In this document: positions 1 to 7,613 of the stretch, one piece after another | How positions within the stretch are numbered: position 1 is the first letter of the stretch | Layout: every line of letters starts with the position of its first letter | DNA from: Methylomonas sp. AM2-LC | Lineage (GTDB): Bacteria; Pseudomonadota; Gammaproteobacteria; Methylococcales; Methylomonadaceae | Direction of reading: 5' to 3' | Assembly (NCBI RefSeq): GCF_039904985.1 | Contig: NZ_CP157005.1 | Span: forward strand, 2,976,001-3,040,000 | DNA: 64,000 nucleotides | The notes under the pieces: model-generated | Databases searched by the model: none | What the model was told of the DNA's origin: nothing | The model's input: the letters and a program-made list of their open reading frames with translations, nothing else | Made by a program: the position numbers and the translations under genes

Positions 1-2
1 CA

Positions 3-566
3 TCATACTTTTCCTGAATTAAACCATTTTAGTTCCAGGCATTCTCGTAAACCCAGCCTAGCCCGGTGCAGATATACGCGGCAGGCGCTATGGCTAATAT
101 CCATATCCACGCATATTTCCTCGGCTTCAAGACCAACCATTTCGCGTAACATAAAAGCTCGTGCGTGTGGTGCCGGTAAGTTTTTTTGGCACCACTCAAA
201 AATCAGCCAAAACTGATTTTGCTCTAAAGCATGATCAGGTTCTTTCCAGGAACTGGGTGTACCTATCCAATGACCGGCTGCGTTAAATAACAGTTTTTCA
301 ATAGCTTGGTCAGGATTATCTTCATCGACTTGTATGTCTATGCAATCCAGTTTCTGAACTGCACGATAATGGTCGGCAATTTTATGTTTAAGGATGCCGA
401 TTAACCAAGTCTTAACTGCGGATTCGTTTCGAAAATTGCTCTCTGCTTGCAGAGCTGCCAATAGAGTTTCCTGGACAGCATCTTCTGCGATAGCCTCATT
501 CTGCACTTGTAATAGAGCGTAACGGACTAGCATTTCCCGATAGTTTTTTATTTGGGCTTTATCCAT
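3..566 (-). CDS. ECF-type RNA polymerase sigma factor closing the copper-RiPP operon
   Basis: A 187-aa sigma-70 family factor of ECF size. Region 2 lies at about residues 10-75 (IAEDAVQETLLAAL, then SWLIGILKHKIADHYR). Region 4 HTH is at about 130-180 (LREMVGLEAEEICVDMDIS, then ACRVYLHRARLGLRECL). Its start overlaps the end of the DoxX gene by 19 bp, so it is translationally coupled to the RiPP genes. Known: many bufferin/gig operons are controlled by an ECF factor with a membrane anti-sigma. Inference: this factor drives the operon from the candidate promoter upstream of the precursor gene, an autogenous loop. The anti-sigma gene is not seen and would lie beyond the window edge. The stop codon is at 3-5, so the gene is complete. 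Confidence 0.88.
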   Translation of the reverse strand: MDKAQIKNYREMLVRYALLQVQNEAIAEDAVQETLLAALQAESNFRNESAVKTWLIGILKHKIADHYRAVQKLDCIDIQVDEDNPDQAIEKLLFNAAGHWIGTPSSWKEPDHALEQNQFWLIFEWCQKNLPAPHARAFMLREMVGLEAEEICVDMDISHSACRVYLHRARLGLRECLELKWFNSGKV

Positions 567-1108
567 TTAGTGGCTGGCTCATTACGGTAAAAAAGCCACG
601 CATCCAAACTTAATTTTCCTGCGCCGCTAAATACTAATGATACTAGCATGAAAACATAGATCAACGGCAATTTATAGTTTCCGTAGCCCTGATCGGTAAA
701 CACATAGCCTTTCCATAATTCCTGCAGGGTATGCCATTCAGTTGGCCAATGCACCGTTGCAATGGCGATAAGGGTTAATACAATTAAAGCTAAACTAAAA
801 AAACGGGTGGCTAAACCTAGTATCAAGGTAATAGGCCCAATTATTTCTAAGCCCGTGGAAAGCATCCAATTCATATCGGCTGATAATAAATTGAATGGGA
901 ACGGAAACACCAATTCAGAGAACCAGTTTTCGCCCGATAACTTTTCTAATCCGGCTTCTAAAAATTCATAAGCTAAGAATAATCTAAGTGCTAGTGGTGC
1001 ATAGGTGTTGCCCTCATAGTTTAGCCAACATTGGATGCATTTAGGGAACACTAGAAATGGTGCTAAAGAACCACGCTTGCATGTAGATGAATTGCTGCTA
1101 GGATTCAT
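548..1108 (-). CDS. hvfX: DoxX-family membrane protein (HvfX/GigT-like)
   Basis: An integral membrane protein of about 186 aa with DoxX signatures: RLFLAYEFLEAGLEKLSGENWF region near residue 45, then hydrophobic segments at about 85-120 and 150-170. DoxX members are a standard component of MNIO/DUF2063 copper-RiPP operons, where they are called GigT or HvfX; their biochemical role is unsettled, possibly redox or copper-linked. The gene sits between the DUF2063 gene and the sigma-factor gene with overlaps on both sides. A GTG at 1118-1120 overlaps the upstream stop as GTGA. I prefer the ATG at 1106-1108 because an AAGTGAG sequence lies a suitable distance upstream. The family call is firm; the symbol is by context. 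Confidence 0.85.
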   Translation of the reverse strand: MNPSSNSSTCKRGSLAPFLVFPKCIQCWLNYEGNTYAPLALRLFLAYEFLEAGLEKLSGENWFSELVFPFPFNLLSADMNWMLSTGLEIIGPITLILGLATRFFSLALIVLTLIAIATVHWPTEWHTLQELWKGYVFTDQGYGNYKLPLIYVFMLVSLVFSGAGKLSLDAWLFYRNEPATKWIKPK

Positions 1109-1116
1109 AAATTGAC

Positions 1117-1860
1117 TCACTTGATAGTTGCGCCCAGAATGGCGCCTTGTTGTATTAAATTGTTTAAGGTATCAATACCATAACTTAACAGTACAGCAGG
1201 ATCACTTTGTTCCAGTTCCTGTGCAATTTGTGCAATGGCACTGACTAGCGTACCGCCGCTTTTGTGTAAAATTTCCAGTAAACGACAAGTTGCCTGTTGA
1301 CATTCGATAAACTGCACATTTTCATCTCTATCTCTAAAACCCAATATATGGATTGGCTCTGTAGATGGGTGAGTAAATTGATAGTTGGCGTCGATACAAT
1401 GAACCGGATAATCGTAATGCAATATCACAAAAACGGGCGCAAAAATCGGGCTGGCTACCTGCCAGTCCAGTGCAGCCGTCTCTGTTTCAATGTTTACCGT
1501 ATCAGCCTCCGCAATGGCTAACACCAGCTCTACCCATTCAAAATGGGCTAATTCGAATAAATAGGGTTGGATGGGTTTAGTTTGTAAAAACCCTATAAAC
1601 TCATCTGGTAACTGCCGATACAATGGCGATTGACAACGATGTTCGGCAATAAACGCTTTCAGCAAATGTTGCCATGCGCTCTCCCCCAACAGGGAATGGG
1701 TAACTGGAAAGCAGCGTTGTAAACTGTCATTAAATCTATTATTCAGTAACTCTCTATAAATATTGCTACGTTCAGCATCATAACCAGCTGGTAAAGCTGC
1801 ACAGTTGGGATTACGTAAATGCGCTAAAAACTGTTGTTGTTCGCGTTTAAACTCTGCCAT
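1117..1860 (-). CDS. hvfC: DUF2063 partner protein of the MNIO maturase (HvfC/BufC type)
   Basis: About 247 aa of the DUF2063 family, which accompanies DUF692 enzymes and is thought to present the precursor peptide to the maturase. The N-terminal helix region (FKREQQQFLAHLRNPN) followed by YRELLNNRFNDSLQRCFPVT is typical of the family. The longest frame begins at 1902, but the ATG at 1858-1860 is preceded by GGAGG with a 5-nt spacer, so I use that start; it overlaps the end of the maturase gene by 14 bp. Operon order (precursor, maturase, partner, DoxX, sigma) supports the function. Contribution to catalysis is inferred from the family only. Confidence 0.9.
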   Translation of the reverse strand: MAEFKREQQQFLAHLRNPNCAALPAGYDAERSNIYRELLNNRFNDSLQRCFPVTHSLLGESAWQHLLKAFIAEHRCQSPLYRQLPDEFIGFLQTKPIQPYLFELAHFEWVELVLAIAEADTVNIETETAALDWQVASPIFAPVFVILHYDYPVHCIDANYQFTHPSTEPIHILGFRDRDENVQFIECQQATCRLLEILHKSGGTLVSAIAQIAQELEQSDPAVLLSYGIDTLNNLIQQGAILGATIK

Positions 1861-2689
1861 GCATCCCTCCGTTATTGCGTTGTAAGCTAGCAATATGCTC
1901 AATTTCTGTTAACAATTCCACCAAGGGTGGTAGATTAAAATCGCGTTCTAACAGACAGGGAAACACCCCAAATTTTTTATAGGCCAAATCCAATAGCGCC
2001 CATACTGGAACACAAGTTGCCTGACCATGTGTATCGATAATGACACCAGACTTATCCAGCTCGTGTCCAGCCACGTGTCCGTAAACCACGCGTTCGCTCG
2101 GTAAACTATTTATAAACTGTGTAGCATCGTAATGATGATTCAGGCTGTTGACATAGACATTGTTAATATCAAGATGCAAAGCACAATCTGTTTCGTCAAG
2201 CACCGCATTAATAAACGCCAGCTCGTCCATATCCGCCCAAACAGGCTTTACATAATAAGATGGGTTTTCCAGCGCAATCGGCCGCTCCAGTATGTCTTGT
2301 GCGATACGCATGCGCTCGGCAACATGCCGCACTGCCTCTTCTGTAAACGGGATGGGAAAAAGATCATACAGATGCCCTTCATCGCTGCAATAACTTAAAT
2401 GTTCGCTATACAATGCCATGTGATGAGTATCTAAAAACGCTTTTAGCCGCTGTAAAAAGGCGACATCCAACTCTGCAGGCCCGCCAATCGATAACGACAA
2501 GCCGTGCGCAACGAAAGAATACTCCTCTGTCAGCTGCCGAAAAATTTTGCCTTGTTTGCCACCAATATCTATCCAATTTTCAGGGGAAACTTCAAAAAAA
2601 TTGATGCAGTCTGGAACATCCGCTTCAAAAGCAGATAACAGCTCACGGCGCAAACCTAAGCCTGCACCAGATAGTGTAATGTGTTTCAT
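1847..2689 (-). CDS. hvfB: DUF692/MNIO multinuclear iron oxidase, RiPP maturase
   Basis: A 280-aa DUF692 protein (multinuclear non-haem iron oxidases, TIM-barrel). Candidate metal ligands in the usual order are visible: VAHGLSLSIGG, SEHLSYC, ENPSYY, LHLDINNVYVN, YGHVAGHE, IDTHGQ and LLERD. Known members (MbnB, TglH, BufB, HvfB) oxidise cysteine residues of peptide precursors, giving oxazolone/thioamide or thiooxazole groups that bind copper. The peptide encoded immediately upstream carries five cysteine motifs and is the obvious substrate. The C-terminus overlaps the DUF2063 gene. A GGGG sequence about 13 nt upstream of the ATG is a weak ribosome site, consistent with lower expression than the precursor. 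Confidence 0.95.
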   Translation of the reverse strand: MKHITLSGAGLGLRRELLSAFEADVPDCINFFEVSPENWIDIGGKQGKIFRQLTEEYSFVAHGLSLSIGGPAELDVAFLQRLKAFLDTHHMALYSEHLSYCSDEGHLYDLFPIPFTEEAVRHVAERMRIAQDILERPIALENPSYYVKPVWADMDELAFINAVLDETDCALHLDINNVYVNSLNHHYDATQFINSLPSERVVYGHVAGHELDKSGVIIDTHGQATCVPVWALLDLAYKKFGVFPCLLERDFNLPPLVELLTEIEHIASLQRNNGGMHGRV

Positions 2690-2844
2690 CAGTAAGCTAC
2701 CCCGCTAAAACCGAAGGATGGCACATGAATGGCACGCACAACGATCTATGTATTAACGGTGTATGTGGATGGTGAGTTATGCTGAACTTACTTTGAAATT
2801 TGCAAATCGTAGACATTTTAAACTCCGCTACGGATCGAAATAAA

Positions 2845-2869
2845 ATCGCCGATAATCACTATCGGCGAT
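2845..2869 (-). terminator. Intergenic hairpin/terminator between precursor and maturase genes
   Basis: A perfect 10-bp inverted repeat, ATCGCCGATA (2845-2854) and TATCGGCGAT (2860-2869), with a 5-nt loop. Read on the minus strand it is followed by TTTTATTT, the layout of a Rho-independent terminator. It lies just after the precursor stop codon and before the maturase start. Leaky termination here would give much more precursor transcript than enzyme transcript; that consequence is inference. Confidence 0.75.
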
Positions 2870-2889
2870 ACCTAACAGCGTTTTTACCT

Positions 2890-3219
2890 TTATTTAGGCG
2901 CTTCGCTAGAGTCAGTTTCTTTCGTTTTATCAGCACCACATTTGGCTTCTGACATTTTTGCTTTATCGGCACCACATTTAGCTTCTTTCATTTTTGCTTT
3001 GTCAGCACCACATTTTGCCTCTTTCATTTTTTCTTTATTAGCACCACATTTAGCTTCACCACATTTGCCTTCTTTGACTTTATCAGCTTCTGCAAACATC
3101 TGCGGTGCGTTGATTTTTTGCATACCAAACGGATTTTGTTGAGCATGTAATAATGGGCTGGCGGTTAACAGAGTTGCCATGGTACCGCCAAGTGTCAATG
3201 CTAAGTTTCTTTTGTTCAT
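2890..3219 (-). CDS. hvfA: Copper-RiPP precursor (bufferin/HvfA-like) with five E(G/A)KCG motifs
   Basis: A 109-aa exported precursor. Residues 1-27 form a Sec signal peptide ending near LLHAQ. The mature part holds exactly five cysteines, C53, C58, C70, C82 and C94: one EGKCG followed by four EAKCG. From residue 55 the sequence is a 12-residue tandem repeat with unit EAKCGADKAKMK and a lysine/alanine-rich linker; the tail is acidic. Known: EGKCG cysteines in HvfA/bufferin peptides are oxidised by DUF692 enzymes and then bind copper in the periplasm. The maturase genes lie directly downstream. AGAGG precedes the ATG by about 10 nt. The EAKCG variant and the regular spacing distinguish it from the plain EGKCG type. 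Modification chemistry is inferred. Confidence 0.9.
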   Translation of the reverse strand: MNKRNLALTLGGTMATLLTASPLLHAQQNPFGMQKINAPQMFAEADKVKEGKCGEAKCGANKEKMKEAKCGADKAKMKEAKCGADKAKMSEAKCGADKTKETDSSEAPK

Positions 3220-3287
3220 AATGATAAGCCTCTTAAAGTAAATAAATAGAAGATTAGAAAAGCAATTTTTGCTTCCCTGACTTATCA

Positions 3288-3313
3288 GTCGGAATAATCG
3301 TTATTTTGTTACA
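3288..3313 (-). promoter_or_regulatory. Candidate ECF-sigma promoter of the copper-RiPP operon
   Basis: On the minus strand GTAAC (within TGTAAC) is followed after 16 nt by CGAC, about 70 bp upstream of the precursor start. This resembles the GTAAC-N16-CGAA layout reported for SigF-type ECF promoters. The sigma gene at the end of the operon is the natural candidate regulator. No second copy was confirmed, so the assignment rests on one site. Confidence 0.4.
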
Positions 3314-3940
3314 AATAAAATGAATTTTTTGTGATTTATTTTTATGGGGTGCAACTACGGGTGTAAGCCAAGTGAGTCACTCCTTGCTTTTGATCGCTTT
3401 TGGTTTGACATTTCTTGTGTTGTGCAAACCCATTGCGAGCTTCGTCGCTATCGCTGTTTTATGAAGACAAACAACTCAATAAGTGAATAGTGGTGAACCA
3501 ATCTGAACAAAAATAGGTAGTCGCTAAATAAGGCTATGGTTGTTACGATACATTATGAAGCTAGTCAAACCAGGCGTTGCTCATGCCCTTCTATCCCACA
3601 CGACATTCTATTTATAAAGAATAACAGACAGACCACTTTTTAATCCGAAGTTGCCTCTAATCGATACCTAGGCCAGAGAAAAGGCTCTTAGCAAAATAGC
3701 AGCAGAATACACACTAGACCAAAACAATAGTACGGAAGAGATATACTTATAATCGATGTTAAATTGTTTTTTTAGCCAATACATGCTTGTAAGACTTTTA
3801 TATTTACTCGTTTTCAACAGCATCTGTAATTGCCATAAATCGTTAATGATTAATATTAATTAACTGACAACTTTAATGTAAAAAAAGCCGGTGTTACCCG
3901 GCTGTCAGTTATCAGGCAAAAGGTAAATTGCACTTTTAAG
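3314..3940. other. Intergenic region without a recognised gene
   Basis: AT-rich DNA upstream of the copper-RiPP operon. No open frame with a convincing ribosome site or family resemblance was found. The only feature seen is the minus-strand terminator at 3880-3903 that ends the neighbouring small gene. Confidence 0.5.
3880..3903 (-). terminator. Rho-independent terminator after the 71-aa gene
   Basis: AGCCGG (3886-3891) and CCGGCT (3898-3903) form a GC-rich stem with a 6-nt loop. Reading on the minus strand it is followed by a run of seven T. It lies 37 bp after the stop of the 71-aa gene on the same strand. Confidence 0.75.
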
Positions 3941-4156
3941 TTATTGAAAGCCGGTACTGTTTTTATATCCAAACACCACCAATTCAATGCTCATCTCACG
4001 ATTATCCAGAGTATCGTCCAGTTCCTCAAAGCCAACACTTAACCATGACTTGTGTTTACCCTTGGCAAGTTTAAATTTAGCCACTGACTTTCCTTTCCCG
4101 TCTGGGAGTGGATCACCTGTCATTTCTGGATGGTATCGGTGTTTCTTTGCAGACAT
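3941..4156 (-). CDS. Small hypothetical protein, 71 aa
   Basis: A 71-aa protein, lysine-rich in the N-terminal half (MSAKKHRYHPE, KGKSVAKFKLAKGKHK) and acidic in the middle (FEELDDTLDN). No signal peptide or membrane segment is visible. AAGGAG lies 8 nt upstream of the ATG and a good terminator follows the stop, so expression is likely. I do not recognise the family. An 11-bp palindrome lies about 65 bp upstream in the region shared with the divergent exported-protein gene. Confidence 0.7.
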   Translation of the reverse strand: MSAKKHRYHPEMTGDPLPDGKGKSVAKFKLAKGKHKSWLSVGFEELDDTLDNREMSIELVVFGYKNSTGFQ

Positions 4157-4220
4157 AAACCCTACTCCTTAAAAAGCGCAGATATAGGTTATCAAAGCAT
4201 ACAGACTATTTTCTATTCGT

Positions 4221-4248
4221 ATAAACACCTAATCAGATAGGTGTTTAT
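4221..4248. promoter_or_regulatory. Perfect 11-bp inverted repeat between divergent small genes
   Basis: ATAAACACCTA (4221-4231) and TAGGTGTTTAT (4238-4248) form a perfect inverted repeat with a 6-nt centre. It sits in the 289-bp region between two divergent genes, and neither side has a T-run, so an operator is likelier than a terminator. The bound factor is unknown. Confidence 0.45.
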
Positions 4249-4445
4249 AATCTAAGTCTGCATCGAAACTAACCCATTGCGACGATTTTTCTGCAACCCG
4301 ATGCATTGCGTGGTGCTAACTGCTATTACTCATTATTAATAGTCATGCTCTATGTGTGGTTGCATACAGACGAAGAATTCAAAAGCAACGATCATATTGT
4401 GACCGGGAATTGACCGGCAATAACTATTTAACTGAGGTTCATTTT

Positions 4446-4763
4446 ATGAATAAAATTATCTATCGAAATACGATATGTGCCGCTTTACTGTCATTTGCTA
4501 CAGTAGCTGCGTCGGCAAGTGATGATGTCTCGGTTACTGAGTCCGAGGTAAATCAATCTGCTGAAATTAAAGATCAAAACGCTGAAAACGTCGTCCTTAG
4601 ACAACATATCGCTTATCGTAGAGGATTAGCTCAGCAGGAAAGATCAACCGCAGCTAATTATCTGGCTAACGGCAAATCGATATTACAAAACAAACATCTG
4701 GCAATAGCCGCTCACCAGGATGCAATGGCGGACGCCTATGAAAAAGCCGTTGTTGTAAAATAA
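4446..4763 (+). CDS. Small exported hypothetical protein
   Basis: A 105-aa protein with a clear Sec signal peptide (MNKIIYRNTICAALLSF, cleavage near ASA-SDD). The mature part is about 80 residues, predicted helical and alanine/glutamine-rich (RGLAQQERSTAANYLANG). The open frame extends 30 codons further upstream, but the ATG at 4446 has GAGG 8 nt before it and begins the signal peptide, so it is preferred. No cysteine is present in the mature part. Family not recognised; the periplasmic location is inferred from the signal sequence. Confidence 0.65.
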   Translation: MNKIIYRNTICAALLSFATVAASASDDVSVTESEVNQSAEIKDQNAENVVLRQHIAYRRGLAQQERSTAANYLANGKSILQNKHLAIAAHQDAMADAYEKAVVVK

Positions 4764-5141
4764 ACTTATACCAAATAGTCAACGTGTTATCGCACGCTAC
4801 AGGGACATGCAAAAGATATGCGTTGATTACTCTTACTATGGGTTAGACACTACTTGTACATCGTAATCCACCACCTAGGGTTGGCACATCCAGAGTTCGA
4901 ATCAAGATCAGAAACTCCAAGTAACCAACAGTTAGTGATCCGAAGGGATGCTTGGTTTCGAAAAACAGCCATACCATCAAAATGATTAAATCCGCAACCC
5001 AACCTATTTGTAATCTCCCACAATGATTGAGACAGAAACTCAGCTCAGGTTATGAGTAACATTTAAGTAAGCATTTATGCCATACTAAAACCTAACTTTC
5101 TGTCAGAATAGCCAATTTCTCATACACTCTAAGCCCGCTGC
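4764..5141. other. Intergenic region without a recognised gene
   Basis: About 380 bp before the PAS-LuxR gene. I see no gene, hairpin terminator or repeat here. A stretch resembling a tRNA T-arm near 4893-4903 has no cloverleaf around it. Confidence 0.45.
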
Positions 5142-6953
5142 ATGCTAGAAAAATCTATTGGCGAATCATCCGCAATCTTAAATAGCAACTTCATAGCCAT
5201 CGTGATAGTCAAGGACATGCATATTGTATGGGCCAATTCAGTCATGCATTTGATCTTTGATTACGAGCCTGATGAATTGGTAGGACACCCTATCCGTAAG
5301 CTATTTTTCGATCAGGACAGCTACGCAGCGTTCGATAAGGACGTTTATTCAGCCATCCAGAAAAATACAATCTATTCTGGAATCCTTCCGTTGAAACGCA
5401 AGGATAATACTAAGGGAATATATGAATTCAATTTCTCACGCTTCGTGGATGACGCCGATAAGGTGGTGGGGGTAATCGCTGACAGAACTGCAAGCCATTA
5501 TAGTGTTCAGCAACTAGAAGTAAGCGAATTACGCTATCGATCTGTCGTGGAAAACCAGACCGAGATCATCTCCCGGTTTTTGCCGGATGGCACCTTCGTG
5601 TTCGTCAATGATGTCTTTTGCCGACTATTCGGAAAATCAGCCGATGAACTGATAGGCCATCGTTGGCATCCAGTAGCCTATCCCGAGGATATTCCTATCA
5701 TCGAGGCCAGTCTAAGCAAGATGACACCCGACAACCCAGTTGTGACTATTGAAAATAGGGTATTCGTGGCCAATGGCGAAATTCTTTGGATGCAATTCTT
5801 TAATCGGGGGTTCTTCGATGCCGCCGGAACCCTAATGGAAACTCAATCGGTCGGTCGCGATATTACCAAGCTAAAGAATACCCAATTAAACCTGCGTGAA
5901 AGTGAGGAAGCATTGCAACGTGCCCAGTCGGTAGGACGAATCGGCAGTTTCTTGATGAGTAATGATACTGAAACCTTCAAGATCACAAAAGAAACAGCCA
6001 GACTGTTTGATCTTGAAGATAACGGCGTAACAACATTCGCTGAATGGTTTTCACGTGTACACCCCGATGACCAATGCCAAGTCGATACTACATGGCGAGC
6101 TGCTTTGCAGGGTTCTGCGTATGACATGACCTACCGCATTGTGGTTAAAGACCAGATCCGCTGGATCCGGGCCATAGCTGAACTGCAGTTCGATGGTAAT
6201 GGGCGACTGAGCAAAGCTGTCGGAACGGTGCAAGATATCTCCGACCTTAAGCAAATCGAGTCTAACCTTCGCGAAAGCGATGAACGACTTGAACTGGCAT
6301 TGTCGGGATCGGGACTGGTCTTATGGGACTGGAACATTCTAGAACGTAAGGTAACGGCAGGCAATCGCTGGTTCGAAATGCTCGGTTATACGAACGAGGA
6401 ACTGGGCAACGAAGAAGATGAATGGATGAATTTAATCAATCCCAAGGACTTTGATCGCTTCAAACAGAAAATTTCAGCTCATTTGAAGGGCGAAACCGCA
6501 AGCTTTTATAGCGAACACCAATTGCGGCACAAGTCTGGCCATTGGGTGTCTGTTGAAGCAAAAGGCAAGGTAACCCGTCGAGACAAAGACAACACGCCGT
6601 TGCGCATGGTAGGTACAATACTGGATATCACACAGCTCAAACGCCTGAATGAAGAAGGCATGGACTTGTTAAAGCAGATCGAGTCACTCATACGCGAGGG
6701 TTCATCACGCTTGCCAGTTTATGCAGCGAAAGATAATTCCGCCGAAAGCCTGACAAAACGCCAGCGACAAATTATTGGGATGATTGCTAACGGGATGACG
6801 TCGGTTGAAATCGGTAAGAAGCTGCACTTAGCCACACCAACCATCATCTCGCATCGGCGTAACCTGATGGCAAAGTTAGAACTTCATAGCACTGCTGAAG
6901 TCACGCGTTTCGCAATTGATCACGGTCTGCTTACAAGCAAAGAGCTCAGCTAA
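5142..6953 (+). CDS. Four-PAS sensor with LuxR-type DNA-binding domain
   Basis: A 603-aa cytoplasmic protein. Four PAS/PAC repeats lie at about residues 8-118, 127-245, 257-375 and 377-505. The C-terminal LuxR/GerE HTH is at about 538-600 (LTKRQRQIIGMIANGMTSVEIGKKL region). There is no histidine kinase, receiver, GGDEF or membrane segment. The protein therefore looks like a one-component regulator coupling a PAS-sensed signal (ligand, redox or partner protein) directly to transcription. The start ATG lacks a strong ribosome site. It precedes a PAS kinase block on the same strand, which makes a joint signalling role plausible but unproven. Target genes cannot be named. Confidence 0.88.
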   Translation: MLEKSIGESSAILNSNFIAIVIVKDMHIVWANSVMHLIFDYEPDELVGHPIRKLFFDQDSYAAFDKDVYSAIQKNTIYSGILPLKRKDNTKGIYEFNFSRFVDDADKVVGVIADRTASHYSVQQLEVSELRYRSVVENQTEIISRFLPDGTFVFVNDVFCRLFGKSADELIGHRWHPVAYPEDIPIIEASLSKMTPDNPVVTIENRVFVANGEILWMQFFNRGFFDAAGTLMETQSVGRDITKLKNTQLNLRESEEALQRAQSVGRIGSFLMSNDTETFKITKETARLFDLEDNGVTTFAEWFSRVHPDDQCQVDTTWRAALQGSAYDMTYRIVVKDQIRWIRAIAELQFDGNGRLSKAVGTVQDISDLKQIESNLRESDERLELALSGSGLVLWDWNILERKVTAGNRWFEMLGYTNEELGNEEDEWMNLINPKDFDRFKQKISAHLKGETASFYSEHQLRHKSGHWVSVEAKGKVTRRDKDNTPLRMVGTILDITQLKRLNEEGMDLLKQIESLIREGSSRLPVYAAKDNSAESLTKRQRQIIGMIANGMTSVEIGKKLHLATPTIISHRRNLMAKLELHSTAEVTRFAIDHGLLTSKELS

Positions 6954-7076
6954 GATCAAAGCATAAGTTAATTTGGCATATATATGCTAAACAATTACCT
7001 CATAGAGGTCATTATTTTTTTGTTTCATTATCGTAGACTGGGTATATCTTATAAGATATACCAAAAGTTATTTATC

Positions 7077-7364
7077 ATGAAAACAATAGTTCTGAGTGAT
7101 AGTTGCCCACTTAAACTGTATTTGAAAGAAGTTTCAATGTTAGATGGCGTTAATATCAAGGCAAAGTTAGCAGGCGCTTTGTTTTACGAACTAAACAATC
7201 TCAGCTTACACCAGCAGTTACCAGACATTATTTCCACGACAAAATTGGTTAAGCAAATAATGGCGGACAGGAAAACTACTCTTTTGACTGAGTCAGCAGC
7301 GAGGTGTGTGGATTGCCCTCACTCAAACAGTTGTGCTGTAGGGTCTCTATTTAAAACCGTTTAG
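7077..7364 (+). CDS. Small protein with C-terminal CxxC-x5-C cluster
   Basis: A 95-aa frame starting MKTIVLSDSC. A C-terminal cysteine cluster, CVDCPHSNSC, could bind a metal or take part in redox chemistry. The open frame can be extended 31 codons upstream to 6984 with a hydrophobic, AT-rich leader; neither start has a good ribosome site. No family recognised. Codon usage looks coding in the second half. It is likely a real but uncharacterised gene following the PAS-LuxR gene. Confidence 0.5.
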   Translation: MKTIVLSDSCPLKLYLKEVSMLDGVNIKAKLAGALFYELNNLSLHQQLPDIISTTKLVKQIMADRKTTLLTESAARCVDCPHSNSCAVGSLFKTV

Positions 7365-7613
7365 AGAAAGCATCGCAACCCATCCACCGAAGTCCTTACT
7401 TCGCAGGGAAAAGCTCTATAGTAAATGCACAAGCAGATAGTTCACTCCCTATTCAATATTTGTCATTATTGACATAAATACGTAAGAGTCTATTACACTG
7501 ATTATATTGAATGTACTAGTAAAAATCATTTAAAACCATCAATTCCTAAAACTGATTAGAAATTTGAAATTCTATATCGAGTTCCTTAAAAAAAATAGGC
7601 TACACTTAATCAA

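Noticed and set aside
4880..4905. tRNA-like T-arm sequence (GAGTTCGAATC)
   Set aside because: No acceptor, D or anticodon arms could be placed around it.
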